DNA from: Flavobacteriales bacterium
GTDB taxonomy: Bacteria; Bacteroidota; Bacteroidia; Flavobacteriales_F; PHOS-HE28
Direction of reading: 5' to 3'
DNA: 64,000 nucleotides
Assembly (NCBI GenBank): GCA_016718655.1
Contig: JADKCV010000006.1
Coordinates: 1 to 64,000 of the forward strand
Shown here: positions 52,648 to 61,402 of the stretch, one piece after another
How the letters are laid out: each line of letters starts with the position of its first letter
How positions within the stretch are numbered: position 1 is the first letter of the stretch
Made by a program: the position numbers and the translations under genes
The notes under the pieces: model-generated
Told to the model about the DNA's origin: nothing
Seen by the model: only the letters and a program-made list of their open reading frames with translations
Databases searched by the model: none

Positions 52648-53666
52648 GCATACCGATCGGAAAGATGATCACCGTGGGCCTGCTGCCTTCGCCGCTGAAG
52701 TGCGCCTATTACCGCCTGATGGGTGCACGGATCGGTAAAGGGGTGAAGATCGGCCTGCTATCGGTGATCAGGGCACGCGAGATCGAGATCGGCGAAGATA
52801 CCCGGATCGGGCCCATGAGCTTCATCAATGTACGGCGGCTGAAACTGGGAAAACGCGTAAGGATCCACAGCATGGTGGCCGTGGATACGAACGAGCTCAG
52901 CGTGGATGACGATAGTTCCATCATGGAACAGGTGGTGGTGGGCGGAATGCTCACGCCACGTTCCAAGTTGGTCATCGGCAAACGGGTGAAGGTCTTCCCG
53001 TACAGCTTCCTGAACCCTACCGAACCCATCACCATCGATGACGATGCAGGGATCGGCGGCGCGAACTACATCTTCACCCATGGCTCGTGGCAATCGCAAC
53101 TGGACGGTTTCCCAGTGAGCTTCGGCCCCGTCCATATCGAGCGTGGCGTCTGGTTCCCCTGGCGCGTGTTCGTGATGCCCAATGTCACTGTGGGGGAGTA
53201 CGCCACGATCGGCGCCGGATCCGTGATCACCAAGGACATTCCTGCACGCTCATTGGCCGCTGGATCCCCGGCCAAGGTGCTGCGGAGCGGTCCGGAGTAT
53301 ATCAAGACGCTCACCGAGGATGAGAAACACACACGGGTGTTGGAGATCCTGAAGGATTTCGCGGAGTTCCAAGCTTTCAAGCATGAACGGCCGGTCCGGC
53401 ATGAAGCCCTTGGCGATGGCCTCATCATATACGATGGTAACTCATCGGTGCGTTACGCGCGGAACGTGACCGACCTTCCCGCTGAGTCCCTCGCAGTGTA
53501 CCTTGGACCCTTGACCGCTGAACAGCAGCGTTTGCTTGATGAAGCTGGGAAGGCCTGGTTCGATATCCTGGGACGTTCGGCAAGGCTCAGCCGCCTTGCT
53601 GGCTGGCAGGAGGTCCGGGATTTTTTCAGCCGGTACGGTATCCGGTTCAATGTGATCGATCAATAG
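52644..53666 (+). CDS. Left-handed beta-helix acyltransferase (hexapeptide repeat)
   Basis: 340 residues from MSIPIGKMITVG. Hexapeptide repeats fill residues about 25-220: ARIGKGVKIGLLSVI, EIEIGEDTRIGPMSFI, KLVIGKRVKVFP, and the active-site region GGANYIFTHGSWQS with VTVGEYATIGAGSVITKDIPARSLAAGSPAKV. A unique C-terminal domain of about 100 residues follows. Likely O- or N-acetyltransferase acting on a surface sugar. Coupled to the deacetylase by an ATGA overlap and to the amidotransferase gene with no gap. Confidence 0.85.
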   Translation: MSIPIGKMITVGLLPSPLKCAYYRLMGARIGKGVKIGLLSVIRAREIEIGEDTRIGPMSFINVRRLKLGKRVRIHSMVAVDTNELSVDDDSSIMEQVVVGGMLTPRSKLVIGKRVKVFPYSFLNPTEPITIDDDAGIGGANYIFTHGSWQSQLDGFPVSFGPVHIERGVWFPWRVFVMPNVTVGEYATIGAGSVITKDIPARSLAAGSPAKVLRSGPEYIKTLTEDEKHTRVLEILKDFAEFQAFKHERPVRHEALGDGLIIYDGNSSVRYARNVTDLPAESLAVYLGPLTAEQQRLLDEAGKAWFDILGRSARLSRLAGWQEVRDFFSRYGIRFNVIDQ

Positions 53667-55691
53667 ATGTGCGGCATCTTCGGAATCATCGCCAAAGCGG
53701 AAGCGGGGATCTCCCTTCCACTGGCAGAGAGCGTCATTCGTGAGCTCTTCATCCTGAGTGAAACGCGGGGCAAGGAGAGCAGTGGTATCGCCGTACGCAG
53801 CAGCGCGGACCGCACGCTCCATGTGACCAAGGACGATGTGCCGGCCAGCGAACTCATCGCTTCCAAGGCCTACCGGGACTTTCTGGACAGGGCCCTGAAG
53901 TCCGCGTTCGTCGGCGCCCAGCAGGAGTTCGCGGTGATCGCTCACAGCCGACTGGTGACCAACGGCACGCAAGAGCACAACTTCAACAACCAGCCCTGCA
54001 TCAAGGATGGCATCGTGATGGTGCACAACGGCATCGTCACCAATGTGGATGCGCTGTGGGCCAGGTACGCCGGCCGCATTGAACGCAAGTACGAAGTGGA
54101 CACCGAGGTGCTCGCTGCCCTGTTCCGCCTGTTCCTGAATGACGGCATGGGACCGGTAGAGGCCATCCGCCGCGTGTTCCAAGAGATGGACGGAGCGGCG
54201 AGCCTGGCCGTTCTCATCAACGATGCCCGGCAAGTCTTGTTGGCCACCAACACGGGGTCGATGTATTTCGTGGAGGATGGGGCTGGGAGCCTTGTCTTCG
54301 CAAGCGAGGAGTACATCACCCGCACCTTCACCCTCCGCGATAACGTGAAGGCGCGTTATGCCGGTCAAGCGGTACAATGGATGCAACCCTTCACGGGGAA
54401 GCTCATCGATCTGGAAGGCTTGTCGGTGGCGGACTTCGGTCTGAAGGAGGGAACCCAAGGTCCTGCGCTGAAGACCATTGAACCCTTAACGATCACCGAC
54501 CATTCCAATGGTGCGAGCCAGAAGTCGGCACCAGCGCTGGCCACCAGCGATGAAGGCCGCTTGCGCAAGCTGATCGTCTTCCCCGAGGATGTGATGCGGA
54601 GCATTCGGCGCTGTACCAAGTGCCTGCTACCGGAGACATTCCCCTATATCCACTATGATGGAGCCGGCGTGTGCAACTACTGCCACAGCTACCAGCCCAA
54701 GGGCCTCACGGTGGACAAGCGTCCCCAGTTAGAGGAAGTCCTGAAGGATTATAGACGGAACGATGGAAAGCAGGATTGTATCGTAGCCTTCAGCGGTGGT
54801 CGCGACAGTAGCTACGGGTTGCACCTATTGGTGAAGGAGTTCGGTATGACCCCGCTCACGTTCACCTACGATTGGGGCCTGGTGACCGATCTGGCACGGC
54901 GCAACATTGCCCGTATGACCGGCAAACTGGGCGTGGAGAACATCCTGGTCAGTGCCGACATCAAGATGAAACGCCGTAACGTGCGCCTGAACGTTGAGGC
55001 TTGGCTGAAAAGCCCGCGCCTGGGCATGATCCCCTTGTTCATGGCGGGCGATAAACACTTCATCGCTCACGTGAACACCATCCGCAGGCAGACCGGGATC
55101 CCCTGCGACATCTGGATGGAGAACAAGTTGGAGAACACCGACTTCAAGGCCGGTTTCGCGGGCATCAGGCCCAATTTCGAGAAGGAGCGGATCGACAAAC
55201 AGAGCACCCTGGCCAAGTTCCAGATGCCGCTATACTATATGCGCAACTTTCTAGCGAATCCCGGCTACCTGAATGCCAGTCTGCCGGACACCTACAGTGC
55301 GTTCAAGGCATACTACACGGAACCTCGTGAGGTGTACCTGCTGCTGTTCGACTTCATCCCGTGGAACGAAGAGAGCCTCGACCGGACCTTGAAGGACGAG
55401 TACAACTGGGAGATCTCGCCCGATACCACCAGTACCTGGCGTATCGGTGATGGCACGGCGGCTTTCTACAACTATGTCTACGGCCTGGTGGCCGGGTTCA
55501 CCGAGTTCGACACCTTCCGGAGCAACCAGATCCGTGAGGGCATGATCACGCGTGAAGAGGGGATGGCCCATGTGTTGCGGGAGAATCGTCCTCGATTCGA
55601 GAGCATGCTTTGGTACTTCGAGACCATCGGCGTGGACATGGAACGGGCCTTGAAAGTGATCAATGCCATGCCCCGGCTGTACCAGCGTTGA
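53667..55691 (+). CDS. Fused class II glutaminase / N-acetyl sugar amidotransferase
   Basis: 674 residues. Residues 1 to about 285 are a class II glutamine amidotransferase: nucleophile Cys2 in MCGIFGIIA, then SETRGKESSGIAV, HSRLVTNGTQEHNFNNQP, VMVHNGIVTN. Residues about 310-674 are a WbpG-like N-acetyl sugar amidotransferase: Cys pair CTKCLLPETFPYI and GVCNYCHSYQP, PP-loop FSGGRDSSYGLHLL. In Pseudomonas WbpG needs separate HisH/HisF-like subunits for ammonia; here a glutaminase is fused, so the single enzyme could convert acetamido to acetamidino groups. It starts at the stop of the acyltransferase gene. Confidence 0.85.
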   Translation: MCGIFGIIAKAEAGISLPLAESVIRELFILSETRGKESSGIAVRSSADRTLHVTKDDVPASELIASKAYRDFLDRALKSAFVGAQQEFAVIAHSRLVTNGTQEHNFNNQPCIKDGIVMVHNGIVTNVDALWARYAGRIERKYEVDTEVLAALFRLFLNDGMGPVEAIRRVFQEMDGAASLAVLINDARQVLLATNTGSMYFVEDGAGSLVFASEEYITRTFTLRDNVKARYAGQAVQWMQPFTGKLIDLEGLSVADFGLKEGTQGPALKTIEPLTITDHSNGASQKSAPALATSDEGRLRKLIVFPEDVMRSIRRCTKCLLPETFPYIHYDGAGVCNYCHSYQPKGLTVDKRPQLEEVLKDYRRNDGKQDCIVAFSGGRDSSYGLHLLVKEFGMTPLTFTYDWGLVTDLARRNIARMTGKLGVENILVSADIKMKRRNVRLNVEAWLKSPRLGMIPLFMAGDKHFIAHVNTIRRQTGIPCDIWMENKLENTDFKAGFAGIRPNFEKERIDKQSTLAKFQMPLYYMRNFLANPGYLNASLPDTYSAFKAYYTEPREVYLLLFDFIPWNEESLDRTLKDEYNWEISPDTTSTWRIGDGTAAFYNYVYGLVAGFTEFDTFRSNQIREGMITREEGMAHVLRENRPRFESMLWYFETIGVDMERALKVINAMPRLYQR

Positions 55692-55693
55692 AC

Positions 55694-56746
55694 ATGGACG
55701 TACCACTTTCCGCATTGTTCGTGCTGCTGGTGACGAACGGGGTGTTCGGTGCGATCGTATGTGCCGTACTGCTCCGACTGATGGCACCGACCCCGTTGGG
55801 CACAACGCGCACCATCCTCATCGGCTTAGGGATCGCGCCTTTCGTGGTCGCCTGGATGTTGAACATACTGCTGGCAATTGTTCCGGGTATCCCTGCTCCT
55901 CTGGTGTTCATGGCGATGATCGGGTTGGCGATCGCCCTGGGTTGGGTCGCGGGCAATGGATGGAGCTTGCTGCTGGACCACGTTCGATCCTGGCCTGGAC
56001 TCGTGAAGGACAGATCGTTCTGGCCGTTCCTGTTCTTTCTGGCAGCCATGGTCTTCGGCGCACAGCTCATGCTCCGCTACAAGCCATTGGTGGACCATGA
56101 CATCTTGGAGTACGGCACCCAAGGGCTACGCTTCCTGACCGAAATGGAGGTCCGATATGAGAAGCATCACTTCGATACGGCCACCGGATTCTATTACGTG
56201 GGCCTTCACGGCTTCGGGTTCCCGCTCCTGTTCACCTGGGAAGGCTTGTTACGCGGGTTGTTCAACGATGGTGGCGATGCTTGGGTACGTTCCATGACGC
56301 CGTTCTACGCCACGATCACTGTGGCATTGCTGTGGTCCACGGTACGTCGGTATGACAAGTGGGTCGCGGTATGGGCAGCGGGTGCGTTCACGCTCACCTT
56401 GGGGTTCCTTTACCTCAACACCATCTATCATGTGGACCCGGTCCGTTTGTTCCTGTTCAGTGCCTCCCTGCTGTTGTTCATGATGGCCTTGGACCAACCG
56501 TCCTGGGTCGTCTTGGTACTGTGGGCCATACTGATGGGGATGCACGCCTTCGTCCATTCGTTGGGCATGATACTCGCCCCGTTCATGATATTCACCTTCC
56601 TATTGTTCGCATCAACGTCCTGGCCCTTCCGGCTCCGACAGGTGGCCGCGGTCGCGATGGTTTTCCTGATCGCAGGTGGCGCACACTATGTTTTGGATGT
56701 GGTCTGGGGTACGGGATGGCTCATGAAGGATATCACCTGGTTCTGA
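55694..56746 (+). CDS. GT39-like membrane glycosyltransferase, N-terminal part
   Basis: 350 residues, two bases after the preceding stop. Eight or more membrane helices (LFVLLVTNGVFGAIVCAVLL, FWPFLFFLAAMVFGAQLML, FTLTLGFLYLNTIYHVDPV) with a periplasmic loop containing LVDHDILEYGTQGLRFLTE, reminiscent of the acidic loop of GT39/GT83 polyprenyl-sugar transferases. The protein ends GTGWLMKDITWF at a TGA that is directly followed, in the same frame, by an ATG and further membrane helices. The two pieces look like one gene. Confidence 0.75.
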   Translation: MDVPLSALFVLLVTNGVFGAIVCAVLLRLMAPTPLGTTRTILIGLGIAPFVVAWMLNILLAIVPGIPAPLVFMAMIGLAIALGWVAGNGWSLLLDHVRSWPGLVKDRSFWPFLFFLAAMVFGAQLMLRYKPLVDHDILEYGTQGLRFLTEMEVRYEKHHFDTATGFYYVGLHGFGFPLLFTWEGLLRGLFNDGGDAWVRSMTPFYATITVALLWSTVRRYDKWVAVWAAGAFTLTLGFLYLNTIYHVDPVRLFLFSASLLLFMMALDQPSWVVLVLWAILMGMHAFVHSLGMILAPFMIFTFLLFASTSWPFRLRQVAAVAMVFLIAGGAHYVLDVVWGTGWLMKDITWF

Positions 56747-57689
56747 ATGAAAGCCAAAGGATCGAACTGGTGGCGTTGGATGCTCGTGCCGTTGGGGTCG
56801 ATCCTGTTCTCATTGCTGTACTTCCTGGTCTGGATGCCGGTGAAGGCGGAGCCAGGCGAACTGGCCTTGTTCGAGCGGGGTATCGGAAGCCCTTTGCTCA
56901 AGTTGTTGAACGGGTACCTGGGAAGCTTTTTTCAACTTGCGCTTCTTGGGCAATACCGTCATCTGGTCTGTTCCTATACTTATCGCCCTGTTCATACGAT
57001 GGCGATTCCTGACCCCATCCTTGCGCGGGTTGCTGATATTCCTTTCACTGGCAGTGATCATCATTGGCGGCGCGGGTGGCTTCAATTACCGGTATGCTAT
57101 GACCCTTCTGCCCACACTGATCGGAGCGGTGATGATCGCGTTCTCCCGGCGAATGGAATTAGACGGGCTGACAACCCGGCGACGCCACTTCGTCTTGATA
57201 GCACTGGCGCTTGCTACGGTGGTCAACTCCAAGCTCGCCATGGACCTAGCAGGCCGTATGGCGCTCCATGACCCGATCGACCGTGCGCGTGTGATCGATG
57301 ACGAACCATTCTACACCAAGTTCGATACCGGACCGGAGGACCTGGATGGTTGGCTGTCATCGGCCGGCATTGGACCAGCGGACCGGGTACTCGTGAACAA
57401 CCTTCCAGTGTACTTCTACGAGACCGATCGTCCGGGACTGTACTACTGGTGTGGTGCGGACCAGTACTTCGGACCCGAAGGCGAACGACCGATATTCAGA
57501 GGGCGTACGGATGATGAGGTGATCCATCATCTGATCAAGGAACTGGATACGCGCTACATCTTCTCCGACCTCGATCTGAGCCGCTATGACGTGCGTTTCG
57601 AGCAGTTCCTGGCGGACCATTGCCGACTGATCGCCCAGGATGAGAAGGGGCATACCCTGCACGCACTACCTGATACCTTTGGCCATTGA
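56747..57689 (+). pseudogene. C-terminal part of the same glycosyltransferase, frameshifted
   Basis: Begins MKAKGSNWWRWMLVPLG directly after the upstream TGA and continues about 60 residues to LGSFF. There the frame must shift at a T6 run (56927-56932) to continue as NLRFLGNTVIWSVPILIALF, ILIALFIRWRF and a soluble domain of about 150 residues ending LHALPDTFGH. Losing one T restores the frame. Either a sequencing or real indel, or slippage on the T-run. With the upstream TGA, two defects separate the halves of what should be one membrane enzyme. Confidence 0.75.
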
Positions 57690-57691
57690 CC

Positions 57692-58972
57692 ATGGCCGTG
57701 CCGAAGGGCAAGTTCACCATTGACCTGTATTGGAGTGCCGGCGCCTTCGCGTTGAGCGCCCTTCTTGGCGTGTTGGTCAACCTGTTGATCATTCAGTATT
57801 ACGATGCGGCAGCACTGGGGGCCTTCAACCTGGTCTATGCCTCCTACATCCTCCTCAGCCAACTGGCGGTCGGCGGCGTGCATCTGGCGGTACAGGCCTT
57901 TGTACCCAGAGAGCTCACGGCTCAGCGTCCGGTGGATGCCCATGTGACAGCAGCCATCCTATTGGCCACGCTCAGCTCATTCGGGGTGATGGGAGTGGCA
58001 TGGCTGGGCAGGGACCTACCTGGCACTTGGTTCGACAGTGAGGTGGTGAAGGAAGCGTTCCCTGCGGTGATCCCGGGATTGCTGTTCTTCTCCTGGAACA
58101 AGGTGCTGCTCGGCTTTCACAATGGTGCGCGACGGATGCGGATGTTCGCCGTGATGCAGTTGCTCCGGTTCGTGTTCCTGTTCGCGGGCATGCTCGTGCT
58201 CGCTATGCAAGGTGCTGGGGCTGCTGCACTCCCGGCTGTGCTCTGTTGGGCGGAAGTAGCACTGTTCGCCGTGGCACTTCCGTATTCACTGCTCCACTGG
58301 AAACCCTGGGCGCAGCGAGGCTTGGGTGCGGCCTTGGCGGAGAATTTCCGCTTCGGGAACAAGGCCATCATGGGCAATCTCCTGTTGGATGTGAACACCA
58401 AGGTGGATGTGCTGATGCTCGGCCTCTTCCTGAACGATGGCGCCGTTGGTCTGTACAGTTTCGCGGCCACCATCGCTGAAGGCGTCATGCAGTTGCCCGC
58501 GTTGCTCAGGAACAACATCAACCCGGTCCTGTCACAGGCATGGCACCGGGGAGGGTTCCTGCTGTTGAACACCGTGGTGCGCCGCAACCGCAGGGCGTTC
58601 CGCCGTCTGCTGGCCCCTGTCATCCTGCTCTCCGTGGCCCTGTTCCCGGTCGCAATGTGGATCCTGGGGATGGATGAACGACCTGGGGCGGTATGGGGCG
58701 TCTATGCCATACTGGCCATCGGCATCGCGAACACCTCCGGCGATCAACCCTTCCTGATGATCTTCGGTCAGGTCGGTCATCCCTGGTTGCAGACCTTCTA
58801 CATCCTGCTCTACTTCCTGAGCAATGTGGTGCTGAACCTGCTCCTCATCCCGATCATGGGGATCCATGGCGCAGCGCTGGCAACGGCTCTTTCATTCCTT
58901 GTCCTTGGCCTATTGCGAGGACCGCTTATCCAGCGTATCACCTTCCGAAGCGGACCCGCACATGACCGGTGA
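57692..58972 (+). CDS. Oligosaccharide flippase (Wzx/MOP family), first copy
   Basis: 426 residues, about twelve membrane helices (SAGAFALSALLGVLVNLLIIQ, LNLLLIPIMGIHGAALATALS). Typical MOP features: LLQFF-type early helix, GNKAIMGNLLLDVNTKVDVLMLGLF in the middle, and a C-terminal GIHGAALATA repeat. It translocates lipid-linked sugar units across the inner membrane. A second, distinct flippase gene follows after 128 bases. Confidence 0.88.
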   Translation: MAVPKGKFTIDLYWSAGAFALSALLGVLVNLLIIQYYDAAALGAFNLVYASYILLSQLAVGGVHLAVQAFVPRELTAQRPVDAHVTAAILLATLSSFGVMGVAWLGRDLPGTWFDSEVVKEAFPAVIPGLLFFSWNKVLLGFHNGARRMRMFAVMQLLRFVFLFAGMLVLAMQGAGAAALPAVLCWAEVALFAVALPYSLLHWKPWAQRGLGAALAENFRFGNKAIMGNLLLDVNTKVDVLMLGLFLNDGAVGLYSFAATIAEGVMQLPALLRNNINPVLSQAWHRGGFLLLNTVVRRNRRAFRRLLAPVILLSVALFPVAMWILGMDERPGAVWGVYAILAIGIANTSGDQPFLMIFGQVGHPWLQTFYILLYFLSNVVLNLLLIPIMGIHGAALATALSFLVLGLLRGPLIQRITFRSGPAHDR

Positions 58973-59100
58973 GCGATCCATCCTGACCGAGAGGCATCGG
59001 CGTCCCAAATGGACCGGTCGGCTGGTCAGTGCAACTACTGCACGTGAGGTATCGGAAGCTGGAGCGCTAGTTGGGTCGCCCATCGCAAGTCCTGTTGATC

Positions 59101-60375
59101 ATGGCTGCTAGGAACACGTATTTACGAAGCGTGCTCACCCTGTTGGGCGGTTCAGCCTTGGCCCAGGTCCTTCCATTGGCGCTCACCCCACTGCTCACCC
59201 GCTGGTACCCGCCCGAAGCCTTCGGAGCCCTGGCCCTACTACTCGCTGTGGTGAACCCGCTATCCCTGTTCGCCAGTGGGCGCTATGAACTCACGGTCCC
59301 CCTCCCCAAGGAGGATGGACCGGCCCAGGCGTTGGTCCGCGTCGGACTGGTGATCGCGTTGATCACGTCCGTGCTCATGGGCATGATCACACAGGTCGCT
59401 TCTGGGCCATTGGTCCATTGGGCGAAGGATGAACGCGTGGGGGAGGTGCTCGTCTTCGTACCGTTGCTCTTGCTGGGCATGGCGCTGTTCCAGCCCTTGA
59501 ACCATTGGCTCATCCGGCGGAGCGCGTTCAGGTCGATGAGCGTGAACAAGGTGGTCCAGATGGCTGTGATCACCTTGGCCTCGTTGGTGTTCGGAGGGCT
59601 CGGTGTGGCCCAGGGTCTGATGATCGGATATGTAATGGGCTGGGGCGTGAACGTGGTGATGGTGTTCATTCAAGCACGTTCACACGGCTTCCAGCTTCGT
59701 CCGGTGGACTTGGCAGGCATGCAGCGCGAGGCCACGAGGTACCGGAACTTCCCGATGTACAATGCATTTCCTGCAGTGGTACACACCGCAGCCTTGTCCA
59801 TTCCGGTGTTCCTGCTCAGTGCGATCGCGGGAACGGAGACCACGGGACAGTTCAACCTGAGCAGACAGGTGGTGTTCATGCCGAGTACGTTCATCGCCGT
59901 GGCATTCGCACAGGTGTACATGCAGCGAGCGGCACAAGCCGTGGTCAGTGGTACCCGGGTGATGCCGGAATTGAAGGCGACCCTTCGCATCCTTTCGGTC
60001 GTTGCTGCGACCTTGGCCGCGGTGCTCATCATCGCAGGTCCTGGATTATTCGCATGGGCCTTCGGTGCGCATTGGGAGGAGGCCGGCCACTACGCGCGCA
60101 TCCTGGCCATTCCCATCGCCGTGCAGTTCGTGGTCATCCCGCTCACGGTGGTCATGCCGGCGCTCGGTCGCATCAGGACCTACAGCCTCTGGCAGGTTGG
60201 GTATTTCCTGCTGGTGCTCGGCCTCTGCGCAGTGCCTTTCCGATCCGTGGAATACTACCTCTGGGCACTGGCCGGCGTGGAGACCGCCTGCTATACCTTG
60301 CTGCTCTTCATCATCCTTCGAGCGACCAGCGCGCACGATAGCCTGACCACCACGGCACATGACCGGGCCCATTGA
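59101..60375 (+). CDS. Oligosaccharide flippase (Wzx/MOP family), second copy
   Basis: 424 residues from MAARNTYLRSVLTLLGG. Twelve-helix membrane protein with LTLLGGSALAQVLPLALTPLL, the ASGRYELTVPLP loop typical of lipopolysaccharide biosynthesis transporters, and NAFPAVVHTAALSIPVFLL. It differs from the first flippase and is more like the RfbX/Polysacc_synt type with an ELTVPLP motif. Two flippases may serve two polymers or a main and side unit. The next gene overlaps its end by 17 bases. Confidence 0.88.
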   Translation: MAARNTYLRSVLTLLGGSALAQVLPLALTPLLTRWYPPEAFGALALLLAVVNPLSLFASGRYELTVPLPKEDGPAQALVRVGLVIALITSVLMGMITQVASGPLVHWAKDERVGEVLVFVPLLLLGMALFQPLNHWLIRRSAFRSMSVNKVVQMAVITLASLVFGGLGVAQGLMIGYVMGWGVNVVMVFIQARSHGFQLRPVDLAGMQREATRYRNFPMYNAFPAVVHTAALSIPVFLLSAIAGTETTGQFNLSRQVVFMPSTFIAVAFAQVYMQRAAQAVVSGTRVMPELKATLRILSVVAATLAAVLIIAGPGLFAWAFGAHWEEAGHYARILAIPIAVQFVVIPLTVVMPALGRIRTYSLWQVGYFLLVLGLCAVPFRSVEYYLWALAGVETACYTLLLFIILRATSAHDSLTTTAHDRAH

Positions 60376-61402
60376 ACTCGGACCACTCGTCGATCATCCC
60401 AGGGTGTCCTTGATCATACCCTGTCGCAACGAGGTGACCTACATCGGACGATGCCTGGATTCCATAGTGAACGCCTGGCGTCCCGATCGGTTGCGGGTGA
60501 TGGTATGTGATGGCATGAGCACCGATGGTACACGTGAACTGGTGGATGACCATGCCCGACGTCATCCCTGGATCGAACGCGTCGACAACCCTGACCGGAC
60601 CACCCCGCACGCCTTGGACCGCGGGCTTCGACATGCGCCGTTCGATGTGGCCATCATCCTGGGCGCACATGCCACGATCCATGAAGGGTTCATCAAGGCC
60701 TCGATCGATGCTTTGCGTGGCGACGCTACGGTGGGTTGTGCCGGAGGTATCATACAGAACGTGTACGAGGATGCCCGGTCCCGACGGATCGGAGCGGCCA
60801 TGTCGCATCCGTTCGGTGTGGGCAATGCGCACTTCCGCACGGGCGGTCGAATGGGTTATGTGGACACCGCGGCGTTCGGCGCTTACCGACACGAAGTGTT
60901 CGAACGTGTAGGATCCTTCGATCTTCAACTGATCAGGAACCAGGATGACGAGTTCAACTTCCGGATCGTCAGGCATGGCCTTCGCATCCTGCTCGACCCT
61001 GCGATCCGGTCCACCTACTTCGTCCGCGGGACCTACGGGAGGCTATACCGGCAATACCACCAGTACGGCTATTGGAAGGTGTACGTCAACCGCAAACATC
61101 GTACGGTGACCACGGTCCGTCAACTTGTTCCTGCGGCTTGGGTGGCGGCATTACTGATGAGCGTCATCTCCGCCTTGGTGTTATGGTCCTTGCTGCCAAT
61201 GGCACTGATCATCGTCCCGTACCTGCTGGCTTCCTTCGTTGCAGCGATGAAGGCCAAGGACCAGTGGAGCGATGGACCAGGCGTATTGGTTTCCTTCTGG
61301 GTCCTTCACCTTGCCTATGGCGCAGGATATTGGAGGGGTATCATCGAACTTCTCCTCCTTGGCCGGGATCCTGCGGAACACCATAGTAGCACCAGCCGAT
61401 GA
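60359..61402 (+). CDS. GT2 glycosyltransferase (ExoA-like)
   Basis: 347 residues. VSLIIPCRNEVTYIGRCLDSI, VMVCDGMSTDGTRELV, TPHALDRGLRHAPFDVAIIL and AFGAYRHEVFERVGSFD with NQDDEFNFRI are GT2 donor and acceptor signatures, close in style to succinoglycan ExoA-type enzymes. Two membrane helices at the C-terminus (WVAALLMSVISALVLW, LIIVPYLLASFVAAM) anchor it. It overlaps the next gene by four bases. Confidence 0.87.
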   Translation: MTGPIELGPLVDHPRVSLIIPCRNEVTYIGRCLDSIVNAWRPDRLRVMVCDGMSTDGTRELVDDHARRHPWIERVDNPDRTTPHALDRGLRHAPFDVAIILGAHATIHEGFIKASIDALRGDATVGCAGGIIQNVYEDARSRRIGAAMSHPFGVGNAHFRTGGRMGYVDTAAFGAYRHEVFERVGSFDLQLIRNQDDEFNFRIVRHGLRILLDPAIRSTYFVRGTYGRLYRQYHQYGYWKVYVNRKHRTVTTVRQLVPAAWVAALLMSVISALVLWSLLPMALIIVPYLLASFVAAMKAKDQWSDGPGVLVSFWVLHLAYGAGYWRGIIELLLLGRDPAEHHSSTSR

